DNA of 64,000 nucleotides from Cylindrotheca closterium (taxonomy: Eukaryota; Bacillariophyta; Bacillariophyceae; Bacillariales; Bacillariaceae), in contig CAKOGP040000446.1 in NCBI GenBank assembly GCA_933822405.4, positions 120,737-184,736 on the forward strand, in the 5' to 3' direction. Positions 51,360-61,908 of the stretch are shown piece after piece. Each line of letters begins with the position of its first letter. The stretch's first letter is position 1. The position numbers and the translations under genes are program-made. The notes beneath the pieces were generated by a model. It ran no database searches, was not told where the DNA came from, and saw only the letters and a list, made by a program, of their open reading frames with translations.

Positions 51360-52331
51360 TTATTCCATGGACCATGACATGTCCGAGTGATCACCAGCAG
51401 AAAACTTGCTAATAATATGAGTTTCCAGAGTTTCCAAACTCACGACACTGTTCTCATCATTACCACCATTCTTAGCAGCTGACGGTTCATGAGATTTGCA
51501 AGCTGCTCCTTTTTTGGGACGACAACCATCATCATGATCTTCTTCTTTTTCGTTGAGAAGAAATGAGTTCGTAGCAGTATTGTCAGTCGTTGTGTTGCTC
51601 CATCTTGACGCAAATTGCTCCATTCCACAGAGCATGAACAATACTGGTGGCTTTGGAGTATGATTGGATGATGGGGAGCTGTTGCATTCGATCGATTGTG
51701 GTGGTGGTGTTGGATTGCAATGCTGGTCTTGAACCAGATCTTCTTCTTTCTTGTTCTTGCCTTGAAGGATGATGTTGGAGTCGTTCTGTGATGGCGACTC
51801 CTCCATCATGGTGCGTTCGGGCCAGGATGCTAGCAGTTGTTCCATCTCTGGCCACGCAAAAGGGCTGGCAAATATCCGAACAATCGTTTGCATCATCCAA
51901 TTCATCAGGGTAGATAATGGGAATGCTTCCTTGATCGTGAAAGAATTTAGAATCTGCCATACTCTGTTCCTCGGTATTTCCTCGTTTTGCAAAGATTTTT
52001 TCGTTCTATTATTCAATTCACGATTGGGATCCGCAACATCATTTTGTGGAATGCTGCGGACCAAGTCCATTACCGTGGCCTCGTTTCTTGATTTAGCAGC
52101 CTCCTGCTCATTGAGAAACGCTTTTCTTCTAGTAGTCCTCCTTGTTGGAAGAGAATCAATCAGTTTCTCCAATGTCTCTCTTTCGAATGTTGACATGATA
52201 CCAGAATCAGAACCGTCTTCGCGTGAGTTCCGCATCCAGTTCAAGATTTCTTCCCAATCCTCATCCGTAAAATCCAACGAGCTCCTCCTCCTCTTCCTGT
52301 CAACACCACTAGGTCTGTGTTGTTCTGTCAT
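51360..52331 (-). CDS. Uncharacterised polar protein
   Basis: 323 residues from ATG 52331 (an upstream TTG is ignored). A basic start (RKRRRSSLDF, a possible nuclear-import signal) is followed by an acidic/aromatic block TDEDWEEILNWMRNSR, a mixed-charge helix RETLEKLIDSLPTRRTTRR, and a central hydrophobic helix ending WMMQTIVRIFASPFAWPEM. The C-terminal half is low complexity (Ser, Asn, Asp, Glu) with no motif. No signal peptide. I recognise no family, and expression would need evidence. It is one exon without frame breaks, and codon composition resembles its neighbours. Confidence 0.55.
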   Translation of the reverse strand: MTEQHRPSGVDRKRRRSSLDFTDEDWEEILNWMRNSREDGSDSGIMSTFERETLEKLIDSLPTRRTTRRKAFLNEQEAAKSRNEATVMDLVRSIPQNDVADPNRELNNRTKKSLQNEEIPRNRVWQILNSFTIKEAFPLSTLMNWMMQTIVRIFASPFAWPEMEQLLASWPERTMMEESPSQNDSNIILQGKNKKEEDLVQDQHCNPTPPPQSIECNSSPSSNHTPKPPVLFMLCGMEQFASRWSNTTTDNTATNSFLLNEKEEDHDDGCRPKKGAACKSHEPSAAKNGGNDENSVVSLETLETHIISKFSAGDHSDMSWSME

Positions 52332-52800
52332 TGTCAATAATCTATATAGGTCTTCCTCAAAGTACTGTTTGTTGTTGTTGTTAGGTATCGTGTTTTCTCG
52401 CTTTTTGTGTCAACTTTTATGATGCTTCTTCCACTCTTTGCACGATTCAAGTTGGAATGGACTTCGGTTCCATCCCGAACTCAAGAGATAAAAATTTCAA
52501 CCTCAATCAGAGGTCCATTGTTGTAGATATCGTATGTCTATATATATACAATCAACGGACTTGGAATGGCTTCAATATTGCCGTAGAAATAGGCAAATCA
52601 TGGTCTTATGCGTCCTGTATCGCTTTGGAACCCTCCGTGATTGTTTGATAACATGGTTGTGTCATGATGGCAGAGATAATGATGATGATGTTTGGATGTC
52701 AGGCGAGTCAGGTGAGTCGAATGGGTCGTCTGGCATTTGGAATGGAATTCAAAATATTATCATCAGAAGAAAGCGACGACTAGTACAACTGTTAGGAGTC
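52332..52800. other. Intergenic upstream of a decayed sulfotransferase
   Basis: About 470 bp, possibly containing degraded 5' coding sequence of the pseudogene that follows; nothing definable. Confidence 0.4.
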
Positions 52801-53491
52801 GCCATGCTAGATACAACATTAGTACTACAGCTTTTCCAAAGAACAATCCGTATTTTTGCATAGTCACGGCCATTCGGGATCCAATCGAGCACTTTTTGTC
52901 TGGCTACAGCCAATGAGCGAAGTGGAGTATCAATTTTTGGCCAATCATTCCAACTTTGCCAATGATCAAGTCAAGAATAAGCTGCTATCGAACCATCATC
53001 TGACTTATCTTCAACAAGTTCCAGGATCTCCGGAACGATTTCGTCAGTTCGTCACCAATTGGGTGTCCCATCCACGTGCCATGCGACGAGGAGTCTTTAA
53101 TCATTTGGTGGATTCTCTCAGTCGGATTCTACCAGTCTTGCAAGAACAAAACCTTTCGTTGACGTCGCATACCTTCCATCCTTGCGTCATTTGAAGGATC
53201 AATCATGGCCTCGATTGATTCGTCCACTTGTCGTCGTCCTCGTGGACCTATCCAAAATAATGATCATGATGATGGAAAAGAGTGCCGAGCACGAGTCTTC
53301 CATGGTACTCATCAAGCAGCCTTGTCAGTTCGGAAGGAGGGTGGTCCAGTGGCTCGAGTATTGTTGCTGTGTTTGCTGCATTCCATTGATTACGCTTTTG
53401 TTGGGAAAGGCTTCCCGATGGGATCCCCGAGGTGTGCCAAAAAGTGTACCAGAAAAAAAGTTTCATGGATGTTATAAGGAGAGGTGAGTAG
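52801..53491 (+). pseudogene. Decayed sulfotransferase gene
   Basis: Fragments in all three plus frames together follow a membrane-type sulfotransferase. The first reads KNNPYFCIVTAIRDPIEHFL, ending SGYSQ then TGA: the RDP..F.SGY box binds the 3'-phosphate of PAPS. A second frame continues with FANDQVKNK, LTYLQQVPGSPERFRQFVTNW. A third gives VAYLPSLRHL, and a fourth stretch near 53430-53490 reads GIPEVCQKVYQKKSF. The segments are consecutive, with no intron-like borders between them. I infer at least one in-frame stop and two or more frameshifts, hence a pseudogene. Confidence 0.6.
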
Positions 53492-53845
53492 TTGTTCATT
53501 ATAATATCACATGATCCTTGTATTACTGTACCGTAGTAGAGCACTTACTATCTACAGTATTTTCTCTGTAGTCGACTAGGTGGATACGTACTTCCATCGT
53601 CCGTTGTTCCAAACGTGTTGTGACGACAGACCACGAAAAAGTGTTGAAAACGACGACGAGAAGAAGAAGAAAGAAACCACACAATGACGAAACCTGCTGG
53701 AACTTTGAAGGCAAGACTCAATCCCATTGCTCATATATACATACATATATACATATACACGTAGCAGCATAGCAGCTTCACTGACAGTACAACGTTACAT
53801 CTACATCTGCGTACAGTACAATAGTACTATAAGAATAATAATACG
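53492..53845. other. Intergenic, DNAJC21 promoter side
   Basis: About 355 bp with a TATATACATACATATATACATATACACG stretch around 53733-53761; no gene is seen. Confidence 0.45.
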
Positions 53846-55225
53846 ATGTCTTCCGCCATTCAATGTCATTACGACGTCTTGGGAGTCCCCAAAGATGCAG
53901 ACGACGCCTTGATCAAGAAATCTCACCGCAAAATGGCGCTCAAGTGGCATCCCGACAAGAACTTGGCCAATCCCGAAGAAGCTTCCAACCAGTTTCGACT
54001 AGTACAACAAGCTTATGAATGTTTGTCGGATGCTCAAGAACGACGATGGTACGACGATCATCGGGATGCCATTTTGGCAGGATGGTCCAGTGGGGGTGGT
54101 GCTGGTGACAATGGAGATGCGGGAGCGGTCATGTTGTTTCAAGTGGTTCATTATATGCATCCCGGCTGTTATTCTGGTTATAATGACGAAAAGGGTGGAT
54201 TCTTTCAAGTATATGGTGCTGTCATTAATGATATCATCAAGTGCGAATTGAAACAAGACGACGTTTTGATTGAATTGCCCACGGACTTTGGACGTTCGGA
54301 TTCGGATTGGTCTTTGGTACAAGAGTTCTACCAACATTGGGAATCCTTTCAATCGGCCTTGAATTTTGCATGGGAGGACAAGTACAATACCATGGAAGAT
54401 GCGGACAGTCGACGGGTGCGACGACTCATGGAGGAGGAAAACAAAAAGGCCCGACGGTCGGCCAAGAAGACTTACAATCAAGATATTTTGGCATTGATTG
54501 CCTTCATGAAGCGAAGAGATCCACGAGTCAAGGCAAAACGACTGGAAATGGAAGAGAAAAAGTTGGAGCAACAACGAAAACAAAAGATAGAAGCGGAAGA
54601 ACGAAAACAACAACAAAAGGAAGCCATGGAAGCTTGGAAGGAGGAAGCAGCAAGAGAAGCGGCATTGGCGGAAGAACAAGATCGAGCTGCTGGCCGAGTC
54701 AGGTTAGCAGACTTGGAAGATGATTACGACTATGGTGGTGGAAAGAAAAAGGGCAAGAAGAAAAAGAAGAACAAGAACAATAATCAAAATCAGCAAATGC
54801 CAGAACAACCAGATAATGATGCAGATCAGATAGTAGTTGATCCAGAGGTGGCGGTAAATGGCGAAGGAGACGAAACGGACGTCAATGGACACGACGAAAC
54901 TTTACCACAAAATGATGAAACCGAGGCCACAGAACACGATGCTGCCACTCCGGTCACTCCGGCCGAACCAACAGAAGAAGAACCCATGGCGGAACAAGAT
55001 GTCGTCGACGTGCACGAATTTGACGATAGCAGCTATACGAGTGAGGAGGAAGAACCCGACGTGTGGAGGTGTGGAGTTTGTAAAAAGGATTTCAAGAGTG
55101 AAGGACAAATGGACAATCACCTAAAGAGCAAAAAGCATAAGCAAGCCGTCAAGAAATATGCAGCCAAGATGAACATGCAAGAAGATGAAGTCATTGCGGA
55201 AATGATGGCTGATTTGGGGCGTTAA
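53846..55225 (+). CDS. DNAJC21: DnaJ homologue subfamily C member 21 / JJJ1-like
   Basis: 459 residues, one exon. A cytosolic J-domain cochaperone that, in yeast (Jjj1) and humans, acts with Hsp70 in late 60S ribosome maturation, recycling the Arx1 export factor. The J domain (about 6-70) has HYDVLGVPKDA and the HPD tripeptide in LKWHPDKN, then the JJJ1-specific WYDDHRDAILAGW. A long charged helical region (about 190-300) has KAKRLEMEEKKLEQQ-like repeats, followed by a poly-Lys patch and acidic linker. Near the end a single C2H2 zinc finger (WRCGVCKKDFKSEGQMDNHLK and KKHK, about 407-432) is of the U1-like type diagnostic of the family. The second zinc finger present in some orthologues is not seen. 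A 226-codon frame on the other strand is its shadow. Confidence 0.9.
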   Translation: MSSAIQCHYDVLGVPKDADDALIKKSHRKMALKWHPDKNLANPEEASNQFRLVQQAYECLSDAQERRWYDDHRDAILAGWSSGGGAGDNGDAGAVMLFQVVHYMHPGCYSGYNDEKGGFFQVYGAVINDIIKCELKQDDVLIELPTDFGRSDSDWSLVQEFYQHWESFQSALNFAWEDKYNTMEDADSRRVRRLMEEENKKARRSAKKTYNQDILALIAFMKRRDPRVKAKRLEMEEKKLEQQRKQKIEAEERKQQQKEAMEAWKEEAAREAALAEEQDRAAGRVRLADLEDDYDYGGGKKKGKKKKKNKNNNQNQQMPEQPDNDADQIVVDPEVAVNGEGDETDVNGHDETLPQNDETEATEHDAATPVTPAEPTEEEPMAEQDVVDVHEFDDSSYTSEEEEPDVWRCGVCKKDFKSEGQMDNHLKSKKHKQAVKKYAAKMNMQEDEVIAEMMADLGR

Positions 55226-55695
55226 AAGCTTTTATTAATATAGTACAGTAGAGCCAAATAGAATACAGGTAGTACGAAAAACAGTATATCATAATACCTA
55301 CAAGAGTTATTATCTAATAAAGATAGACGCCGAGAGTTTAGTCATCACCAATGTGCTACTGTAGCTACATAGAAGTCGAACTCAGATTGGGCTTGCCAAG
55401 CAAGACGCAAACAGGTTTTGCTAAGAAAGAAAAAAACCAAAAGAAGATCAGACAACCGTTGGATTTTCATAGTAAATTTGTGTTTATTCGCTGTTCGTTG
55501 TCTGCATGTTGGTGAAAATTTGTAATATATATACAATATGTTAATGCTGTACCATTTGCAACGGATCACGTAATCCTCTCATATCTCATGTCCTTAGGCT
55601 GACTTTCAACTATTGATTGGCATAACTCCGGAATTTTTAACCAAGAACACAGAAACTCCTTCAATTGGAAACTGCAAAGAACGGAGCCAGCCAAC
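55226..55695. other. Intergenic, no gene seen
   Basis: 470 bp between the DNAJC21 stop and the PhyH-like start; AT-rich, no motif noted. Confidence 0.45.
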
Positions 55696-57494
55696 ATGAC
55701 AAATAATAAATACAAAAGTGCTCGAAAGCAAAAGATTACGAGGAAGACGAAGTCAACAATCAGGGAGCCAGCGTCGAATGATGATGCCGATTCGTCTAGC
55801 ACGGCTAATAATGATACCAATACATTGTCCATGTTTGGTCTGGGAACATCCGTATTACCACCAACAGGTAGTCTCATGTCGTCAATTTTTGGAAAGAATA
55901 GTGGACCACAATCATCATCAAAGCCAGCAGCAACGATGACGAAGACTAGTATTGGATCTGACCCACCCCAAGCCAACAAGCAACAAAGCACGAGCCTCAT
56001 GTCTTCCATTTTTGGAAATGGAGACAATAATGATAATAACGAGTCGGAAAAATCATCCATACCGCGAGAAGAAGATCATCCGTCGCCTCCGTCGAAAAGA
56101 AAGAGAAAAAAGAAGGACGACAATCGCAAGAATGATACTAATGACGACGCTGTGAAAGCTAATACAACAGGTATTGATTTATTCTCGAGCAGTGCATCCT
56201 TTCAACAAGTTTCGCAAAAACGTCAAGAGGAAATTCGAAAGAAGCAACGAAAAATTATGCAAAAGCAAGTGAATCAAAGCAGGGGTATCGTATCATTATC
56301 ACCAAATGCCGTTCTAGAGCGCCGTCGCAAGAGGACTGCCACCACAGGTGACCTCGTTACATCCGTAACGGTAGACGTCCAACAATATTGCGAGCCGTCA
56401 AAGAGTAGCGAGGATAGTGAAGAAGATTATGATGATGACATGGAAGGTGTAGCACGATTGCTTGTTGGACGTTCCAGTGCGCTCTTTCGTCAGCAAGGAG
56501 TCATCATTCTCCAATCCTTGTTGTCGCAGACTTCCAAGGCAACAACCAAGAAGAATAAAAAGTCAAAGAGTTCGGCTTCTTCCTTGATGAAACAAATGCA
56601 ATCCAAGGCTCGGGACGTCGAGTTCCAGGTATGCCAGCGTCTCAATGAGAAATTGGGAGAAGACTCGTATCGACCAAAATCATCATCATCATCATCCCAA
56701 CCGAATGAGTTGATAGCCAAGAAGAAGGATAGGAGCTTTCGATTTGTCGAAGTAGCATCCAGGTGTTTGGGTCGTTTGGATATTCGATACGGCATGGATG
56801 AGACACCATTTACCAATTTGCATCTTCCTCCATCTTCGCTACCACAGGACAGTACCAGTAGCAGCTCAAATGGAATGCATGACAACAATGTCGTCAAGCT
56901 CTTGTGGCCATTGGTACAGGATTTGCTAGGAAAAGATGCAGAATTGGTGTACACCGGATTGATACCTTCTTTTCCAGGATCGGAAGACCAACCTTGGCAT
57001 CAGGTAAGCTTCTTCAATGAGAGATGACTGTACCATCAGTGACCCAATCTCATCTATATTCGTCAACCTAGGATGGAACTACCTTGTTCCCGGATATGCC
57101 CTCGGACCTAACCAACATCCTTCCTCCTTATGCCCTCAATGTATTCATTCCCTTGTTGGATGTCACGGAAGAATTGGGGCCCACCGAGTTTTGGCTGGGT
57201 AGTCATGCCACGGATCAAGCCCAAGACTTTCTCTCACAGCAACAAGGACTCGGCCGAGATCCAGATGATGATGATGATGAGAATAATGATGATTCCGACA
57301 CTAAGCCCCAAATCATTGGACCCCTACTGTCGGTGGGCGATGCGTTGATTTATGACTACCGGATTTGCCACCGTGGAACGAGCAACTTGTCCAAGACCAA
57401 GACCACTCGCCCCATGCTGTATCTCATGTTTGCAAGGCCGTGGTTCAAAGAGCACTTGAATTTTGGCAATGAGCATTTGTTTGATTGCAAATAG
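55696..57494 (+). CDS. PhyH-like 2OG-Fe(II) dioxygenase with long disordered N-terminus
   Basis: Two exons (55696-57003 and 57072-57494, 68-nt GTAAGC...TAG intron), 576 residues. The first 200 residues are Lys/Ser-rich and low complexity, with two copies of SLMSSIFG(K/N), an unusual repeated peptide (about residues 55 and 98). The catalytic domain begins near 260. The H-x-D iron pair is split by the intron: exon 1 ends PWHQ and exon 2 starts DGTTLFP. Further on are LPPYALNVFIPLLDVTEELGPTEFWLGSH and the distal ICHRG with the 2OG-binding Arg downstream. Phytanoyl-CoA dioxygenase relatives hydroxylate small molecules or halogenate them; the substrate is not predictable. Convergent with the CRAL-TRIO gene, stops 20 bp apart. 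Confidence 0.8.
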
Positions 57495-57514
57495 ACTGGA
57501 TACCATGATAGAGT

Positions 57515-58417
57515 TTATTTCTTTGGATAGTCGGACATGGGAGAATCCTGAGCATATGGAAAGATGCTTTTTCGAGAACCTCCAAGTTCTTCTGGCAGGC
57601 AATCGGTTCCGACACACTGGGCCAACTCGGGAGGGATCCCACTCGAAACATGGAACTTTCCGACTGTATCTGGATCGAGAAAGGGCTGTACCATGCGGGA
57701 TAGACCATTGAAGAGGTATGGGGCATTGACAACCCAGACATGAGCCAGCGTGTCGGGGTAGTGTGTCGAATTGACAGCTGCAACCTTTCCAAATGCGGTT
57801 GCCAAACGCGGATCCAAATGCCAAGGCCGTAGCCCCTTTAGATCCATAATGATAATCATTCCTCTATCGTCTTTGACTGGATTATCTGGAGTCGAACAAT
57901 GACGATCCGTCTGTAACATGATTTCGCAAGACATACAGTGAAGTTTCACAAAGGATTCTTCGTCAATCTTGTCTTGCTCTGTAGTATCAGTGCCATCAGG
58001 ATAGTTTTGGGCATAGTAATGAGGCCAAATAGAGGATAACACTTTTCGAACATCCCATCGACCACCACGCTCCACCAATATTGGTCGTCCATGACGATCG
58101 GCGCCCAAATAGTCATACCATAGTGTTTTTCTCATTTCTTTTTCTCTTGTAAGCCAAGTGGGATCTTTCAGCAGCTGGGAAATGCCCCCTTGTTTTCTCC
58201 ATTCCAAGGTAGCTTGCAAGCGGTGAGTGGCTTGCTGAATATCACCGTTGCAAGCACGAAAGTATGCCAGCTTGTCGTGATTGGTTGCTTGAAGCTTCAT
58301 TTGGGAAAGCTGTTCGATATGTTTCTGGATGAGCGATTCACGATCCAGCACCTGCTCCAAGACATTGTAGCCTGCATGGGGCTGGGAAGAGGCTTGACTA
58401 GAAGATGATTCTTCCAT
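57515..58417 (-). CDS. CRAL-TRIO (Sec14-like) lipid-binding protein
   Basis: 300 residues from ATG 58417 (MEESSSSQ); the frame stays open upstream to 58843 but without protein-like content. A helical N-terminal domain has the CRAL-TRIO-N pattern (LAYFRACNGDIQQATHRLQA, WRKQ). The lipid-binding domain follows: YDYLGADRHGRPILVERGG, MIIIMDLKGL, THYPDTLAHVWVVNAPYLF and FHVSSGIPPELAQ, the usual order of the gate and floor strands. Such proteins extract and present phosphoinositides, phosphatidylcholine or other lipids to kinases and membranes. No GOLD or spectrin domain follows, so it is a minimal Sec14 type. Confidence 0.85.
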   Translation of the reverse strand: MEESSSSQASSQPHAGYNVLEQVLDRESLIQKHIEQLSQMKLQATNHDKLAYFRACNGDIQQATHRLQATLEWRKQGGISQLLKDPTWLTREKEMRKTLWYDYLGADRHGRPILVERGGRWDVRKVLSSIWPHYYAQNYPDGTDTTEQDKIDEESFVKLHCMSCEIMLQTDRHCSTPDNPVKDDRGMIIIMDLKGLRPWHLDPRLATAFGKVAAVNSTHYPDTLAHVWVVNAPYLFNGLSRMVQPFLDPDTVGKFHVSSGIPPELAQCVGTDCLPEELGGSRKSIFPYAQDSPMSDYPKK

Positions 58418-58830
58418 GACTACGAGATACTGTACGTAATAGTTGTTTAGATTGAATGAATGCAATAACATGAACATTGTAGAAAAAATTCTAAAGTTGT
58501 AGTCGGAAGAGTCAATTTTTGATGTAGTAGATAAGGCGAGGCGAGGCTCGGATGCCAGTGCAGTGTAAGGCGAGAGACAGCTTGGGGTGATGCTCGAGGC
58601 AGTATGGTTCCGTCGAATGCGCCACCAGTATCCATTCCGCCTTCTGTCACTCCTTTGAATAAGCCTTCGCCACAGAAAATCCGGCCAACTTTCTGATTTA
58701 CAAGGATGACATGGGCTATTACAGTGGGTAGATTGCTTACAACACAAGTTATGACACTTATAATGGACTAATGATCTAAGTAAGTAATAATGGTACAACC
58801 CCTTGATATGAGACAATAGAGAGAGAAGAA
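58418..58830. other. Intergenic, no gene seen
   Basis: 413 bp between the CRAL-TRIO start and the cystathionine-synthase stop, same strand; no motif noted. Confidence 0.45.
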
Positions 58831-60393
58831 TTAGACGACGCAACCATCTTCGTCGCAGTTATCAAGTGCATTCTTCAGGTCTTCGACCAAATCTCCAGCC
58901 TTCTCCAGACCAATACTGACTCGGATCAAACCATCGTGAAGACCACCGGCCATTCGTTGTTCGCGGGAAATCATGGTGTGGGTCATGGAAGCAGGGTGTT
59001 CGCAGAGCGACTCGACTCCTCCCAAGGAGACGGCCAAGTTGATGACTCGAAGGTTCTCGCAAACGTTGCGGGCACGACGAAGGGCTTCGTCTCCTTCTCC
59101 GACGGTGATGAACGAGATCATACCTCCATACGTTTGGACGTATTCATCGTCGTCGCTGTCACGTCCTGATCGGAAGATGGCATCCGACAACTGACGGTCG
59201 GGATGAGAGTCCAATCCTGGGTAGAAGGTTTGTGCGACCATTGGATGCTCATCGAGCATTCGGGCAACCTTGATGGCGTTTTCTCCGTGACGTTGCATGC
59301 GAACATCAAGAGTCTTGAGGCCTCTGGCGAGGAGGAAGGAGTCCATTGGGTTCAATGGGACAGTGATGATCTTTTGGACCTTGGAGCATCCGTGCAAGAA
59401 GGGTTCCGATCGCGACGTGACGGATCCGGCAAGGATATCAGAGTGTCCTCCGAGGTACTTGGTGGCAGAATGGATGGAGACATCAATTCCTGGAACATCA
59501 AGTACCCTTTGGTGGTAAGGAGTGGCAAAAGTTCCATCGACCATGACGTATGGTCGTACTCTGTCATGTGGACTCGTACCAGGCTTGTCGTCAGCCTTTC
59601 CGTAGAACTCGTCGACAACACGACCAACACCTTCCAAATCGGTCAACCTCATTGTGGGATTTGCTGGAGTTTCAGTGTAAACCACTCGTGTGTTTTCCTT
59701 CAAGGCCTTTCGGTAGTTTTCTGGGCCCTGAGGTCCAGCTCCATCAACAAAGGTGACTTCGATGCCCCATTGATCAGCAAATTCAGTGAGGAATTCATAA
59801 GTTCCTCCATAAACAGTGTAAGGCGCAACTACGTGGTCCCCAGAACGAAGAACTGCTTGAAGAGCAGAGGTAATGGCAGACATACCAGAGTTGAACAAAA
59901 GGCACCTTCCAAGACCCTTCTCTGGGTCATCAACACCCTCTAAAGCAGCAATCTGAAGGGCAGCAGCTTCGTTCGTGGGAGATCCCCATCTGGAGTAGAC
60001 AAAACCATCATCATCAGTGTAAGGAGCCTCGCGCTTTTCATGAAGTCTGGCTCCATGGGCGGCATCGTCCAACAAGAAAGTGGAACCAAAGTATACAGGT
60101 GGTGCAAGTCCACGCTCTGCGCCTACATTGGGGCTGTAAAGAGAAGCACATTTTGTAGCAAACGACTTTGGCTTGGAATGAGCGGGTGCTTCCTTTCGAA
60201 GTCCGACGGTGCTGGATGATTCTTCTTCAGAATCAGAAGCATTGCCGTTGAGTTGAGCTTGTGCTGCTGCCACTTCCTCGGGGGAAATTTCTTGGGCCAC
60301 CCGCAGAGCAGAAGTCGGTCTGTGAACTGCAACAGGAGCCTGGAAGGCAGTGGCGACTCCCAAAACTAGAAAGCTTGGCAAAGACAACTTCAT
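58831..60393 (-). CDS. Cystathionine gamma-synthase-like PLP enzyme, plastid-targeted
   Basis: 520 residues from ATG 60393. The start gives a signal peptide ending GVATAF-QAPVAV, a classic diatom plastid signal with Phe at the cleavage site; the frame stays open to 60546 without support. A transit-like stretch (about 20-75) precedes the fold-type I domain. YFGSTFLLDD, LLFNSGMSAITSAL (PLP phosphate region), YTETPANPTMRL and the Schiff-base Lys in IHSATKYLGGHSD (about 311) are the Cys/Met-metabolism family signature. SLGGVESLCEHPASMTH near the end is typical of cystathionine gamma-synthases and lyases. The likely step is O-phosphohomoserine or O-acetylhomoserine plus cysteine to cystathionine, for methionine synthesis; beta-lyase or gamma-lyase cannot be excluded. 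Divergent from the ZZ-finger gene. Confidence 0.85.
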   Translation of the reverse strand: MKLSLPSFLVLGVATAFQAPVAVHRPTSALRVAQEISPEEVAAAQAQLNGNASDSEEESSSTVGLRKEAPAHSKPKSFATKCASLYSPNVGAERGLAPPVYFGSTFLLDDAAHGARLHEKREAPYTDDDGFVYSRWGSPTNEAAALQIAALEGVDDPEKGLGRCLLFNSGMSAITSALQAVLRSGDHVVAPYTVYGGTYEFLTEFADQWGIEVTFVDGAGPQGPENYRKALKENTRVVYTETPANPTMRLTDLEGVGRVVDEFYGKADDKPGTSPHDRVRPYVMVDGTFATPYHQRVLDVPGIDVSIHSATKYLGGHSDILAGSVTSRSEPFLHGCSKVQKIITVPLNPMDSFLLARGLKTLDVRMQRHGENAIKVARMLDEHPMVAQTFYPGLDSHPDRQLSDAIFRSGRDSDDDEYVQTYGGMISFITVGEGDEALRRARNVCENLRVINLAVSLGGVESLCEHPASMTHTMISREQRMAGGLHDGLIRVSIGLEKAGDLVEDLKNALDNCDEDGCVV

Positions 60394-60909
60394 GATGTTT
60401 TGTTTCGTGTGGAATTTGTTGTGTGGAATTGGTTGTGTGTCGAGGGACAAGCTTCGGGCAAGTCCTTTCTTGAATGTGCTGGCAAAAACCGATTGTTCTT
60501 TTGGATGGGGGTTGACAATCCTTGAACTTGCACCTCCATCGGACAAAGTCTTGAGTGGCTCTGATTTGAAGGTGAATCTAAATGACGATTTGATTGGCTC
60601 TTTCCTGTCTTTGGTGTCTGACGTATTTCAATTTGCCAGGTTTTTGATGTCGAATCTGTGCCATCCAAAAAACGGACCGCGTACAGCCGGCTGAAGAAAA
60701 AGGAATTGAGTCATCCCCCAGAACTTCGAAACTTTACCAATCCCCAACATTCTATCGTAGATCAGAAGTGAGAAGTGTCAAGATACTATCGAATCATCAC
60801 GCCCGCCTGCCTGTAGTTCCAAGCTGAAATTCTGAAAGAATATGACATATCTATGAAATAGATAATCAGAGTGTACATCGTCATCATCATCATCATTGGG
60901 TTACTCAAA
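60394..60909. other. Divergent promoter region
   Basis: 516 bp between the plastid PLP-enzyme start and the ZZ-finger gene start; CATCATCATCATCATT just before the latter. No gene is seen. Confidence 0.45.
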
Positions 60910-61908
60910 ATGGTGACTATTCCGCATCCAGATACCGAATCTCAATGTGTCCACAATGGTATAAGTTGTGACGAATGTGGTGTTTGCCCAATCGTTGGAA
61001 CAAGGTTCAAATCAAGGCACATTTACGACTTTGATCTTTGTCGTGAGTGTGCGATTCTGAATCATCCCCAAGACAACAATGCCTTTGTTGCGTTCGAAGA
61101 TCCTGTGTCAAGAGTACAAGCTTCTAAAGAAGGGCCTGGAGGAATAAACCGCATCTATGCTGGATCCGTAGAAGATGCGGAGCAGCAACTTCAGGAAGGA
61201 AAGAATGCGCACATTGCATTCTTTCGTTTCTACGGCAGGACTCCGTCGACTCAAGAATGTCAACAAGTCGTTGAATTTATCAACAAGAATGCCATTCTTA
61301 CAAACATCAATATCTGTCTATTTTGCTTTCAAAACGCTGAGCAGGCATTTGCCTCTATTGCGCAAGGGTTGGCAACCAACAAACATGTCAAGCATCTAAG
61401 TCTAAGGCTCATGCCCCTGTGGAATCAAGAATCTTTCTTTGACACTTCATCCGTTCAGCATTTAATTGAAACAAACAAAGTTTTGGAGACTCTATTTATC
61501 GGCCATGCCTGGCTCAGAGATTTTGATGACACTGGTTCCTACTACGAAAGCGAAGACAAGTTTGCTTATCATATTTTCGATTCCTTGAAGCGGAATAGGA
61601 CTCTCAAGACATTCCGGCTAGAAACAATATCTCATCTTTCAGCAGCAACGCAAGAGTCTGCTTGTCAAGCAGCTGCCACCAATCCTGGGTTGATTCGTTT
61701 GTTTGCTAAATTTGATGGTTCGGATCACGGTATTCACATGCTGACGAACTTCAACCGATACAGATGGATGAAGCGATGGACGGATCTCAATGCCAAGCCA
61801 GAAGAGCGAATGAAGGTTATGGAAGAAATCATGAAGTCAACCTCTATTGATATCCCAGCATTGTATCATTTGTTTCGGAGCTATCCTCAAGCTCTCAATA
61901 ATCTATAA
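60910..61908 (+). CDS. ZZ-type zinc-finger protein with LRR-like helices
   Basis: 332 residues from ATG 60910 (context CAAAATGG); an upstream in-frame ATG at 60871 adds a hydrophobic run with no function in the fold. The first 50 residues form a ZZ finger: CVHNGISCDECGVCPIVGTRFKS then YDFDLCRECA, with C-x2-C pairs at about 20/23 and 44/47. ZZ domains recognise N-termini or histone H3 tails and occur in autophagy and ubiquitin-linked proteins. The rest is helical with LRR-like spacing (FASIAQGLATNKHVKHLSLRL, LIETNKVLETLFIGHAWL, LKRNRTLKTFRLETI). The combination suggests a protein-interaction adaptor; no catalytic residues are seen. Confidence 0.7.
   Translation: MVTIPHPDTESQCVHNGISCDECGVCPIVGTRFKSRHIYDFDLCRECAILNHPQDNNAFVAFEDPVSRVQASKEGPGGINRIYAGSVEDAEQQLQEGKNAHIAFFRFYGRTPSTQECQQVVEFINKNAILTNINICLFCFQNAEQAFASIAQGLATNKHVKHLSLRLMPLWNQESFFDTSSVQHLIETNKVLETLFIGHAWLRDFDDTGSYYESEDKFAYHIFDSLKRNRTLKTFRLETISHLSAATQESACQAAATNPGLIRLFAKFDGSDHGIHMLTNFNRYRWMKRWTDLNAKPEERMKVMEEIMKSTSIDIPALYHLFRSYPQALNNL

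Noticed and set aside
51000..51377. 125-codon plus-strand frame
   Set aside because: Overlaps the 3' end of the minus-strand polar protein and has no protein-like pattern.
53999..54679. 226-codon minus-strand frame
   Set aside because: Opposite the DNAJC21 coding region; Phe/Leu-rich because it is antisense to a Lys/Glu-rich coiled coil.
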